Source: Cliona cf. orientalis
Taxonomy: Eukaryota; Porifera; Demospongiae; Clionaida; Clionaidae
DNA length: 64,000 nucleotides
Reading direction: 5' to 3'
Assembly (NCBI GenBank): GCA_963930775.1
Contig: OZ005705.1
Span: 4,712,001-4,776,000 of the forward strand
The position numbers and the translations under genes were made by a program. A model generated the notes under the pieces. It was not told the origin of the DNA and did not search any database. It worked only from the letters and a program-made list of their open reading frames with translations. Shown in pieces: positions 35,201-47,495 of the stretch; within the stretch, counting starts at the first letter, position 1; every line of letters begins with the position of its first letter.

Positions 35201-38200
35201 GACCTCAGGGCTCAGTAGAACCCTCGCTTCGCTCGGGATTCTACATAGAGCCCTTCGGCCTTCTAAATCACGTAGAAACCTCCTAAACAGTGTCTAACTA
35301 TTATTTAGTGGTTGACTAGCTATTGTGACATTTTGGGGCCATTACTGTCCTATAAAAGTACTACCTTGTTGATGTGGAGATCATTACAAGGTATAGGTAG
35401 GAATGTACTCATCTATATCTGTACGGGACAACAATGAATATTCAGCAATAAAGTGACGCATTCACTAAAATAGATAGCGATTTTGCAAGTGTGTGTTGTT
35501 TATCAAGTATAATAATATTATTACCCCGCGCGCATGCGCAAGGGGTAAAGCAATCGGTTTGTATGTCTGTTGTTGTCGTTGTCGTCGTCGGCACGAAAAT
35601 CGCCAGATCTCGAGTTCTAGGCGTCTGTGCGTGCTATAAGCACAACCAATCGGTAGATATCGGTGAAAAAATGGTTTGTACGCGCTTCGAATTTCTCGAA
35701 AAAGCTTACTAGTTCTACAAATCGTGCATTTTCTGTTCAGCATGCCTGTGGTTTATCGACCACACCCACTCTTTTAGTATGCGGATGCGACTGCGCATGC
35801 TCAAGCACTGTGTTGTAAAGGGTCGTCACGTCATAAAACCGCTACATGTGTGCCTCATAGTATTGCAATACTACGCTAGAGTGGCTACAGGGCGCGTGGG
35901 GTATGTGCTCTATAGAGCTCTAGTTTCCGTAGTGTCCTGGGTAAGCACCCATGGGCGCTTAAACATACATCGTGATTTTGGCCTACATAGGCGCTTACCC
36001 GGGACATAATTTCCATACGTTTGTATAGAAGCTGCTACATTGACCCCTTGAAATGAGGTACATGGGCGCTTACCCGGGAGTGGGCGCTTGCCCGAGATAC
36101 TACGGTATTATGCATATTTATACGTACAATATACTGTTATGTGGACTCTTACCATTTTATTCACATGCTCGCTCACTCACGCTATTCAGAGTGATGTCTA
36201 CTCTCCCGATGGTAAATGTGCATCCTGGAAGGAGTGGTCTGAGATAGCTGGGGTGCACTCTGACCTTGGCTCCTACCTCTTCAACTACAGTATCTATGTC
36301 TTCATTGCCCTCATTTTCGCTGGAGTGGCTGGCCTCTATGTCATAACATTAGCCCCCTATGCCTCGGGCTCTGGAATACCAGAGGTACATATATTATTAC
36401 CTGATTGTACTCTAGCCGCTGTACTCTTCATGGATAGAGGTGTCAGACTGTGTATCTTGGATGTGGAAATAATTATAAGTCGTGTTGAAGACCCCATCAA
36501 TTGTGAATATAATTGTGTTTACAATGAAAGTTTCCACATTTTCACTGTTATGCCCAACTTTATCAGTCGTAGTGATTTGTGTGTGTGTGTGTGTGTGTTC
36601 AGATTCCTCAGTGGATTATTATGATTTGCATGGAGTCTCAGTGGATTTAAAAATTTGTATATGCATGAGCTGTTTTTACCATTTTCAGGTTAAGACCATT
36701 CTGAGTGGTTTTATCATTCGTACCTACCTGGGTGCATGGACGCTGCTCGTCAAGTCTGTTGGTATGGTACTTGCTGTGGGGGCGGGGCTCTCCCTCGGCA
36801 AGGAAGGACCACTAGTCCATGTGGCATGCTGCGCTGGAAACCTCTTTACAAGGTATGCGGTTACTCATAGTAGAACGCTTTTTGTATAGCACGTGCTCAC
36901 CACAGTTTCATATCCTAGTTTTTGAGCCAAGCATATGTGGGTGGGACATGAAACTGTTTGGATCGAAACATAATGTAAAAAGAGTAGCAAGACTTACTCA
37001 TACTCCTATGCGTGAATCCTTAATCTAATACGAGAATTTTGAAAAACACACACTTTTCTGGTAAAGGTCATCAATCGCTCAATATAATTATAATTACACA
37101 CATTATTATGAGAAGTCCTAAAATGCTAATTTCTTATGTTAAATTGGATCATACGTTGTATTTGATTAACCGTGCACCAGACATAGAATTGATGCCTATT
37201 ATTTGTTATCTCATTCATATTGTTTAGAGTTTTTCCCAAGTATTTCAAGAACGAGGGTAAGAAGAGGGAGGTGCTCTCTGCCGCGGCTGCAGCTGGGGTG
37301 TCTGTGGCGTTTGGGGCTCCTGTTGGTGGAGTTCTCTTCAGCTTGGAAGAGGTAAGCTCTGGGGATAGAGTGGGCAATAATTACTGTCTGTGTGATGGGA
37401 ACTGGCGTCAGCATAATATCATCTATTCATCCATTTGCATACTAGTTATTATGATATTCTAGATGGCTGAGGTGGGGGATTGTTCCCATAGGCATGGAAT
37501 TTGTGATGAAAGCTGAGCCTTCTCTTTCGTGTATGGTTATAATTTGCAGGTGTCCTACTACTTCCCGCACAAGGTGATGTGGAGAGCCTTCTTTGCCGCC
37601 ATGACCGCAGCCTTCACCCTCACTCTCATGAACCCTTACTTTTCCGGTCATCTTGTCCTCTTCTATGCCAACTACGATCATCAGTGGCACCTCTTTGAGC
37701 TGGTTCCATTCCTACTCATTGGCGGGTTCGGAGTAAGTTCACAAAAACCATTACCGCAAACTTCATGATGTCTACTCAATGCATGAGCGATAATCCCCAA
37801 ACATCTATTCTTCACTGATGCAGTGTCGCATCTGCCTCATATTAAGCATGTTGTTTTATAATAGACCATTTGATAAGGATCTACAGCCTTGCTTGCCTCC
37901 TATCATCATGAACCAGTGTTAATATATATGGCGTTAGAAGTTAATTTCCGGTGTGATTCATCTGGCTGTATTTGAGTTGGTTATTTTCTCTTTTAGGGAT
38001 TGTATGGTGCATTCTTTATCTGGTGCAACGTGAAGTGGACTAAGATCAGAAGAAAATACTGGAGTAAATTTCCATATCCATTGATTGAGGTATGTATTGT
38101 ATTCCTGTTACCTAACATTATGCCTTTGTACTATATCATAGAATAGTGGAACCCCTTTATGAGGACACCTAATGACGACACTTTCCAATGGTGTCCAAAC

Positions 38201-41200
38201 TAGAGGGGTTCCACTGTATACTCTTGACTGTACATCCTGCAGGTGCTGGTGATAGCACTATTGACAGCACTGATTCAATATCCCAATCCCTATACTCGCT
38301 TCAATGCCAGTCAAGTCATCAGAAAGCTGTTCTCTCAGTGTGGGCCTGAAGACACTGGGGACCTATGGTCAGTTGCACGTCTCCATCCTCTCTGTTTGCT
38401 AAAATATCTAGGTGTGCCTGAGCAGGCTCTGGCAGGATGGCCTCCCTAGATGTGGGGTTGGTTATAGAAAATGAGCTGTTGAACTTTTGTGCAGTACAGT
38501 CAGCTTTTTGTACTTCTCTTCTAGGCTTGCCTTTTGCCTTTAACATGTATCTAGTAGGTGGGCATTGGAATAGTTTCCCCTAGGTTTGGGAGTAGCTATG
38601 GAAGATGAGCCTTCTAAACTTTCATGATCAGATGTTAACGTATCATCCCCTATTCTCAAGGTTAGGTTCCAAGTGACTCCACCTATGCTAGAATGTCTAG
38701 GTGTGCCTCTGCAGGCACTTGTAGTAAGTAATAAGATATTTGTAGGTCCCCTCCTTCCTTATGAGTATTCTAGTCGCATTTGTATGTGTACATGTATTAA
38801 ACACCAATCCATATCCCCCCGCTGCAGTAACTACAACCTGACGTCTCAGAACATTGATGCTGAGTACCATGACACGCAGGCCCTGGATGGTGTCTGGAGA
38901 GCCACATGGCAGCTGGTGCTAGCCATGGCTGTCAAAGGACTCATCACAATCTTCACCTTTGGAATCAAGGTAAGGTTAATGCAGTCACCTGGTCATGGGA
39001 TCTTAGGTACAAGGATCTGACTCTATACTGGGCTCTGATCTTTTCCGCAGGTTCCTGCTGGCTTGTTCATTCCCTCCATGTTTGTTGGCTCCTGTATGGG
39101 CAGAGTGGTCGGCATTTGTGTGGAGCAGCTTGTCTAGTGAGTTGATACTGTACCCCCCCCCCCCCCCCCCCAACTGGCTCCTCTGGATTTACCTACCTTT
39201 TTTCTTTTTGTGTATATAGTCAATATCGAGACTCGACATTCATCCGACTGTTTTGCTCTGAGAATGACACTTGTGTCACTCCAGGTCTCTATGCTATGAT
39301 AGGAGCAGCTGCTGCCCTGGGTGGCGTCACAAGAATGACAGGTAAGGCTTGGTTCTGTGGTAACATACTTGCATATCTTCATCCATTAATGCTCACTCTC
39401 CTCTCTCTTTCCATCCCTTCTCCCTCTCTCACTCTCCCAGTGTCTCTTGTGGTAATCATGTTTGAGTTGACTGGTGGTCTGTCTTACATTGTTCCCATTA
39501 TGGTTGCTGTTCTTGTCAGCAAGTGGGTTGGTGATGCTCTCGTCAAAGATGGAATGTATCCTTAGCAATTACGCAACTTTCATTATTCTGCACTACGGAG
39601 GAATTAAGCTGCTCTTATTTATCCTCTGTGTTGTATAATTGTACCGTGGTGACGTTTACTATCTTGGCTAAAAATATTCCCCACAATGCTCATGCATAGG
39701 CAACATTTGCATGGCCACTTGATCAAGTTTCTCCCAAAATATTTCCCCCTTTAACTCAAAATTAGTTACGATGCTCACATTCACCTCCTTGGCTATCCGT
39801 TCCTGGACAGTAAGGAGGAATTCACTCACGACTCGCTGGCCTGTGATGTGATGAAGCCCGGGAAGAACGATCCTCCACTGACAGTCATTGACCTCTCCAC
39901 AGTCACCATCGGCAGTCTGAGAGAGGTGGTGGAGGAGACAGACTACTTTGGCTTCCCTTGTGTCCTGAGCAAGGACTCTCAGCTGCTGGCTGGATTTATC
40001 ACTAGGAAGGATATTCTCTTTCTCTTAGGTAAGGACTTGCAGATTGGCTATAGCCTTGTTCCTGGCCATCCCCATTCCCAGTTTTCAGTATTGCATACTG
40101 AATGGTGGAAATGGAGCCAGGGACAAGGCTAGTTGGATAAGAAATCAGCATTAAAAGGATATCATTTATTTCCATTGGGTGTCTCCTGGGAGCCACTGAA
40201 AACATCCAGTTTATGATCTGCAGAATTCTGCCCACCCGTCTGCATACTAGCATTGTACAAACGAGGGAAGGGGGCTTATGTGCATATGTGTGATCGTGTT
40301 CCATATGACGACCATCACTAACCAACGATTACCAAGTAGACGCACACTAGCTCTCATTAATTACGACACAAATACACAATGTAGCTGCTACTGTACTACT
40401 TGTAGCTATAGCTACTGCCCACATTTGATGGTTAGAGAATTGAATGAGCGTTTTGTGTGCAAGATAAACTACCTACCGTGTTTATTCTAATGGAACGCAA
40501 GCTAAAAAATAATTACAGTTTTCTCTCGTGCGATTTTCTGGTAAAGGTCGTCACACGCTCCATTAAAATACATTATGAAGAGTTCAAGAATGCGAATTTT
40601 CTTGTGCTAATTATATCTTGCATTTTATTCACATAAACACAGTATGTAGGAAGTTGAGCTAAAAGTGCAGGGGGGGACATAATATGTGTGGATACTATGG
40701 TATTTCAACATTGTTTCTATTGTTGGTCCACATGCAGACCAGGTGGCTCTCCGTGAAGAAGGAATTGAACTAACAAGTCGAGTATTCTTCAGCGAGTCAT
40801 CTCGGAGAGTTTCCAGTAACATGTTGGATTCTGATGTTCCTTCCGTGAACTTTAGGGGACTAATGGACCCTGTACGTTCACAATACCCTGCCGTAATTTT
40901 GCTGGCTAAGTATTATTATATACCTACTATCATGTTGCATCAATATTATTTTGTTGCAGTCACCATTCCAAATCGCTGACCAAACCCCAATGGAAACGGT
41001 TGTGGAAATGTTCAGAAAAATGGGCCTGAGGCAGGTCCTTGTCGCACACAATGGGTGAGTATACATTATAAGTAGTGACATAGGATCGCTCTCAGCATGC
41101 TGGGATTGTAATATAGGATGACGCCCCCTGTACTCAGCCCTGCTGGGGTTTATGCTGAACCACCAGCAATTATAATAATAATTATGTTTATGTAGCTAAT

Positions 41201-41302
41201 TCTCTTTACAGGAGACTACTAGGTATTATCACTAAGAAAGACGCACTGCGTCACATCGCCGAACTTGACAAGAAAGACCCGTCAGCAATCAGATACCATT
41301 GA
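32282..41302 (+). CDS. CLCN3-like: ClC-3/4/5-type 2Cl-/H+ exchanger
   Basis: An endosomal exchanger that lets endosomes acidify and load chloride. Eighteen exons keep frame to give 890 aa: 32282-32522, 32605-32818, 33184-33365, 33887-33990, 36190-36384, 36689-36852, 37228-37351, 37550-37732, 37997-38089, 38243-38367, 38828-38969, 39051-39136, 39220-39341, 39441-39555, 39766-40028, 40738-40871, 40960-41054, 41212-41302. 'YDDFHTIDW' and '[11 protein letters not shown]' are specific to the ClC-3/4/5 branch. 'GSGIP' and 'GKEGPLVH' form the anion pathway, with the gating Glu near residue 351. 'SLEEVSYYFP' holds the proton Glu near 408, so it should be an exchanger, not a channel. Two CBS domains fill about residues 700-885. 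Exon 2 uses a weak donor (at|gtaaca) and encodes a Ser/Pro-rich N-tail. An in-frame ATG at 32144 would overlap the neighbour's start and is less likely. Confidence 0.93.
33755..33799. repeat. 45-bp hairpin in ClC intron 3
   Basis: Perfect 14-bp arms 'ttaattggggtgca' and 'tgcaccccaattaa' around a 17-base loop. No obvious target duplication. Compare the tighter palindromes at 42223-42263 and 45184-45217. Confidence 0.85.
34315..34925 (+). mobile_element. 'ccccgcgcgcatgcgcaagg' repeat family, copy 1
   Basis: Begins 'taccccgcacgcatgcgcaa' with 'ggggta', itself a small palindrome, and ends 'gggtatgtgctctacagagc'. Internal 'tcgttgttgttgtc' and 'aaaatcgcc' are shared with copies at 35521-35925, 41706-42057 and (inverted) 48376-48552. 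Family unknown to me; perhaps a SINE or MITE. Lies in ClC intron 4. Confidence 0.6.
35163..35299. mobile_element. 137-bp foldback MITE in ClC intron 4
   Basis: 'gttagacactgtttag' at the left mirrors 'ctaaacagtgtctaac' at the right, with inner arms 'tttctacgtggtttagaaga' against 'ttctaaatcacgtagaaacc' and 'gaaccctcgcttcgctcggg' near the tip. A second copy is at 51490-51626 and a fragment near 34110-34165. The high pairing implies a stable hairpin in RNA. Confidence 0.85.
35521..35925 (+). mobile_element. 'ccccgcgcgcatgcgcaagg' repeat family, copy 2
   Basis: Starts 'ttaccccgcgcgcatgcgca' and ends 'ggggtatgtgctctatagag'. Its internal 'gtcgtcgtcggcacgaaaat' matches copy 1 in position. Both copies lie in ClC intron 4, in the same orientation and 600 bp apart. 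Confidence 0.65.
35928..36107. mobile_element. MITE, 'ccgtagtgtcc(c/t)gggtaag' family
   Basis: Ends 'ccgtagtgtcctgggtaagc' and inverted 'gcgcttgcccgagatactac' with 'gg', plus internal 'gggcgcttacccggga'. A well-preserved copy is 51045-51176 and a worn one covers about 50852-51000. It sits just upstream of ClC exon 5. Confidence 0.7.
38144..38217. mobile_element. Minimal pogo-like MITE in ClC intron 9
   Basis: Only 74 bp: 'tagtggaacccctttatgag' then 'gacacc' and the inverted 'ggtgtccaaactagaggggt' then 'tccactgta'. The ends match 53620-54066, so most of the interior has been lost. Confidence 0.7.
40051..40131. repeat. 81-bp imperfect hairpin in ClC intron 15
   Basis: 'tagccttgttcctggc' pairs with 'ccagggacaaggcta', with further inner pairing 'ccattcccagttttcagta' against 'tactgaatggtggaaatgg'. 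It begins 22 bp after the donor of exon 15. No target duplication is evident. Confidence 0.75.
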
Positions 41303-42213
41303 TGTTGATCCTTTGTCAATGTATTAGTTCATGTACAACAATAATGTTATTTATCAATAGTCATACTAATAATTATTGTGACTGTGCAGTTTTAAAACAC
41401 ACCCTTCATCATAAAAGTTTTAAAAATCTGACAATAACAATAAATTTGATAATAATTAGCAGGTAATGAGACTGATCATTGAGCTATTGAAAGTCATTGT
41501 CTATAATTTATAGGCAGTTTATCTCCTAGCATGTTCAAAGTTTGCACAGAACCACTCCACTGTTTCTCTGATGGCTGCATAGTGCAATAACGACACCAAT
41601 AATCAAATTAATTTGATTTCACCATGAAACTTTGCATATAATAATAATATTATAAGTTGAACTATACCACCACTATGTTGTAACATTTAATTCGCCACCA
41701 AACCCTTTATTACTGCGCAAGGGGTATAATGGATCCTGTCATCATCAGCACAAAAAATTACCAGATCTCAAGATCTAAGCACAAGAAATCTGTCAAATTT
41801 GGTGAAAATGGCTTCGGTATATTATATGCCTTGAATAGTAGCCACTTTTTGTTGATCACTGCAACCTATATACAACGTCTACGGGGGGGCTATGTGCTTT
41901 CCACATGTGCACAACTGGCCTAGTATATACACATAGGTAGAGGTCGCTGGCATAATAATATTATTATTACTATTATTGCAGTGTGCTGCAGTTATCTCAG
42001 TGCAGATGAACTGCGCATGTGCACGTGGGGTATGTGTTCTACAGAGCTCTCATTCTAGTATGGTATATAACATGATTATGACCATATCAATGAACCATAA
42101 TACTGTACACACAGTACTGAACATCCAAATCACTACAACGAGAACCAAGTAAGGAGCTTACACAGAAAACAAACTTAGCTAGATTATAGTATCGAGGTTC
42201 AACTTCATGGGTA
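41303..42213. other. Gap between ClC and GFUS, with a repeat
   Basis: Convergent gene ends meet here (ClC + and GFUS -). A diverged copy of the 'gcgcaaggggta' repeat family covers about 41706-42057, ending 'gggtatgtgttctacagagc'. Poly(A) signals 'aataaa' appear at 41438 for ClC. No exon is seen. Confidence 0.5.
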
Positions 42214-42221
42214 GGTGACAG

Positions 42222-42263
42222 CAGGAGCTTATGAGCCGCCCGTAGGGCGGCTCATAAGCTCCT
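42222..42263. mobile_element. 42-bp palindromic insert with 8-bp target duplication
   Basis: Perfect arms 'aggagcttatgagccgccc' and 'gggcggctcataagctcct' (19 bp each) around 'gta', flanked on both sides by 'ggtgacag' (42214-42221 and 42264-42271). It is too short to hold transposon ends plus interior: the whole insert is one hairpin. Compare 45184-45220. Confidence 0.85.
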
Positions 42264-42497
42264 GGTGACAGTATAGCAATAATTAATTTTTACTGGTTGT
42301 ACTCAAATAGACCCCTCAAAAAAATTCAGCAGACTCATGGTACGTTGCTGGCTCTGCATGTGTGCATCACTGAATAACAGTCACTACTCCGAAATATGCT
42401 ACATGTGTACATTTTCGACTTAGCAATTTTTGTTGTCAGCAGGTAAGGCTAATTTTTGCAACTAGACAACTATTCCTTTGAAGCATGTGGCAACTCC

Positions 42498-44667
<2,170 letters not shown>

Positions 44668-44820
44668 GATCTGACAGCTGGCTAGCTGGGAAGGGGATTG
44701 GTGGAAGCGGAGGTAACATGCCCCGCCCATCATAACGAAATGCGCATGCGTACTAATAATGCTTGCGAGATGGTGCTGTTCATACAGTGAACGTGACATG
44801 ATAAAAACCATTAGACCGAA

Positions 44821-45709
44821 TTAAAAATTTGCGTGTGGAAAATGTTGATTGGGATCGTTTAAAAGTCGGATGACTATTGTTTGTGAGCATGTTCCTTTTT
44901 TACATCTCTTACATTCTGGTACATGAAGTATCACTGGTTTAGAGTACCATGTGCCTGGTGGAATAATTTTATTTATTTTGTCAACTGCTGGCCGAACTGG
45001 AAATAAACTTTGATTGACCGTTGCTAGTGTCATGTGAAAGCCTTGAAGTTTTGTGTGGGGTATGTGTTTCCTTATTCCAGTGCTACGTTCAAACTCTCTC
45101 TCGCTATTTAGGGTATACTGCAGTAGCCTAGCTTGTGAGTTATTGTCCAACATCAGGATAAGAGAGACCATGCCCCCAGTGCCTAGTCTGGCGTAGCCGG
45201 TCGGCTACGCCAGACTACCCAGTGCCATGGATGGCACACACTAGTCTGTCAAATCGGACCTCTTGTACTCTCCAGTCATAGTTGCTTACAAACTGCCCAA
45301 TCTTGACGGAGTCCTCTGGGCTATAACAGCAAAAGTAGTCCAGTCCGATATGAAGATAGGACTTTCTTTCTGTGTCCAAAGAGTTTAGTGGACCATACTT
45401 TTTCAATATTTCACCAGCATGATGCATATTGTTCCGAAGATCACTTGGCCACCTGTGTGTATTATTGTAGTATGCAATTCCATATGAGAAGTTCTGTGTG
45501 CCACCACTAGAAAGGCATTTCGGACTACAACCAGATCCTCCTGATGAAGGGTAGGCTGGGCTGTACTCGCGGCAGTCCGTACTGGGACTTTCAAACACAG
45601 CTCGAAGTACAGATCTGAAGTGAGTGCTCATAGCGATGACAAATACCACAAACATCAATATCAAGATCATCCACTTCGACTGCGTCATTATTAAAATTTT
45701 CCTGGTCAT
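44821..45709 (-). pseudogene. Membrane-anchored 2H-phosphoesterase-like gene, interrupted copy
   Basis: Close paralog of the gene at 54558-55328 but split into two frames by a palindromic insertion at 45184-45220, which adds 43 bp including the duplicated target and brings a stop. Before it: an N-terminal anchor (MILILMFVVFVIAM), 'CSPKCLSSGG', 'RWPSDLRNNMHHAGEIL' and the first motif as 'HIGLDYFCCY' (HxG instead of HxT). After it: 'ILMLDNNSQARLLQYTL', the second motif 'HMTLATVN' and a C-terminal part longer than the paralog's. Both halves stay open apart from the insertion, so the break is recent and may be absent in other alleles. ATG choice: 45709, with a second in-frame ATG 8 codons later. 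Confidence 0.75.
45184..45220. mobile_element. 37-bp palindromic insert with 6-bp target duplication
   Basis: Arms 'tagtctggcgtagccg' and 'cggctacgccagacta' (16 bp, perfect) around 'gt', then 'ccc'. Flanked by 'agtgcc' at 45178-45183 and 45221-45226. The paralog at 54.8 kb shows the empty site, 'cccccaatgccatgg', so the insertion is directly demonstrated by comparison within the window. Confidence 0.92.
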
Positions 45710-45777
45710 GTCCACGGTAGGAAAGGGTCGTGACGATCATTCAAAGGATCGTATATTATACGGCACCTCTATTAAAA

Positions 45778-45818
45778 CCACACCCTTCAATTTCTCGCGT
45801 GGAGATTGAAGGGTGTGG
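45778..45818. repeat. 41-bp hairpin between divergent starts
   Basis: Arms 'ccacacccttcaat' and 'attgaagggtgtgg' (14 bp, perfect) around a 13-base loop. It lies midway between the start of the interrupted 2H-like gene (45709, -) and the small frame at 45848 (+). Confidence 0.85.
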
Positions 45819-45847
45819 CTTGCGGATACCTGATACATGTAGGTGAA

Positions 45848-46060
45848 ATGGCAGAAGATATCGATCAGGGCAGACAACGTGGAGAAGATGATGGGAGAGA
45901 GCACGTTGCCACAGCTGAGCTGCTGAGCGATCCACAGATAAACCCTCCGCCCAGTGCAACCTCGTCCAGTCCTGACACCAAGACAGCCTCCAGCACCCCT
46001 GCTGCTCATAGAAAACCAGGCTACCACAGTGGATACTATGATCTTAAGGAATTGCCTTGA
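45848..46060 (+). CDS. Small acidic, disordered protein, 70 aa (hypothetical)
   Basis: An ATG in fair context opens 70 codons: acidic start (MAEDIDQGRQRGEDDGREHV), a Pro/Ser/Thr-rich middle, then 'HRKPGYHSGYYDLKELP' before a stop. Composition and the Tyr/Gly-rich end look like protein rather than chance, and it begins 139 bp from a divergent gene, where promoters of paired genes lie in this region. No domain or family is recognised. It could also be a first exon whose donor I missed. Confidence 0.35.
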   Translation: MAEDIDQGRQRGEDDGREHVATAELLSDPQINPPPSATSSSPDTKTASSTPAAHRKPGYHSGYYDLKELP

Positions 46061-46279
46061 CGCGAACGACGGAGAATTGAACGAGAAATATGAAAGAGGC
46101 GTAAACCGGGTGAATTATGATGATATTAAAATAATTTTTGACCATGAATATTCATTGCTTGTTGTTTCCCTTTATAAGCCTTTTTGATCAGCGGCAGCAT
46201 TCCTCTTAATGGGCTATTCCAATATATAAAGATACACCCCCACGGAAGACTAAATTTTGATTTACCCCCTCAGGAGGCC
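46061..46279. other. Short AT-rich gap
   Basis: About 220 bp between the small frame and the next MITE, with nothing recognisable. Confidence 0.4.
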
Positions 46280-46775
46280 TACCGTACTCGCTCTAATTAT
46301 TCGAACATTCTAATAGCCCGAACGGCAAGTTTAAGTAATTTATTTCCTTCCTAATTCGTCGAATATCTTGAATTTCAAGTTTTCTCACCCGCTCTAAATC
46401 AACCGAACGGCCATGCGGTACGGCATGGCAGGAGCTCGAGACAACTCTTCCACGTTCATTGAAGAGTGTGGCTATCACATCTTGGACAGCATATAAGAGC
46501 GGAAAGGTAACACAGACACAGACGGTGATCATTTTGCGATCGCTCCTGAGAGCACAGCGATACTGAGAACTCTAGAGCTGACAACGATAAACCTATAGTT
46601 GGACATTGACTGCTGTTTCTTCGTCGCTATAAAAGTGCTTTCTCCATTTGCACCGGATCCGCTCTATTTACACTCGAACAAACCATTGCCCGAATTAATT
46701 TACTTTCTATTTAACACCGAACGGCGAGATTAATAATTATTTTTGGCCGTTCGGATAATTAGAGCGAGTACGGTA
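46280..46775. mobile_element. MITE with 'taccgtactcgctctaatta' ends, 496 bp
   Basis: Left 'taccgtactcgctctaatta' and right 'taattagagcgagtacggta' are perfect inverse copies for 20 bp, with further sub-terminal pairing ('cgaacggc', 'gccgttcgg'). A worn, longer copy lies at 52380-53228. No open frame of interest. Confidence 0.85.
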
Positions 46776-47158
46776 ATTATTGACTTTAACCATCAAGAAC
46801 CAATTAAAAAGAGGGCTTGACCCATTAAAATGCAACAAGATGCAGTGTCATTTGCATGATAACCCCCCAGGATTCATTATTGTCTTCATGGTAACCATCT
46901 AGATTTCATTAAAATTGGGTGTTTACCCATTATGATTTCATTAAAAACCTATTTTTACCCATCAAGAACTCATTAAAATTGCATAAATTTAGACACCTCA
47001 GATGTAATTATGGCTCTTCCGTGGGGGTGTATGGCTATTAAATAGAAAAGCCCAATGTCCTCCTAGCATATTAACTAGTGTCATACAGGGCCTGTTTAGG
47101 GTGAGTCTGAGCTGAGAAAACCTTGTTCGTACCCACACACTTTAAAGGGAGGAGAAAG
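46776..47158. other. Gap with imperfect 'catcaagaa..cattaaaa' repeats
   Basis: Contains several loose repeats of the form 'accatcaagaaccaattaaa' and 'cccatcaagaactcattaaa' over about 200 bp, perhaps a decayed tandem array. No gene. Confidence 0.45.
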
Positions 47159-47495
47159 CAGGGGTGGATCCAGAGCCTCCAATAAGTGGGGTGCTAAATT
47201 GAATATTGGCGTGCGATATTTTTTAACCACGCCCCCTTTTATGAAACCACACCCACTTAATTGCCGCGAAGCGAGGCAACAACCAGAAAATGTGGAGAAA
47301 TCAGTGGAACTCGAGTTTTTGTCTCTACGGACAGGTTTATCAGTCCGATTTTATAGCTAAATGTATATCAGATTGAGGTTTTTGGCTAGAAGGGGGGTGC
47401 TAGAGCAAGCTATGTCTATAGAAGCCTGTATGTTATCTTGGCTGGAGGGGGGGGGTGCTTGAGCACCCCAAGCATCCCCCCTGTATCCGCCCCTG
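47159..47495. mobile_element. hAT-like MITE, copy 2
   Basis: Left 'caggggtggatccag', right 'gtatccgcccctg', flanked by 'gaaag' on both sides. The sub-terminal region has 'gggggggtgcttgagcaccc'. Related to 2115-2467 and 49084-49409. Confidence 0.7.
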
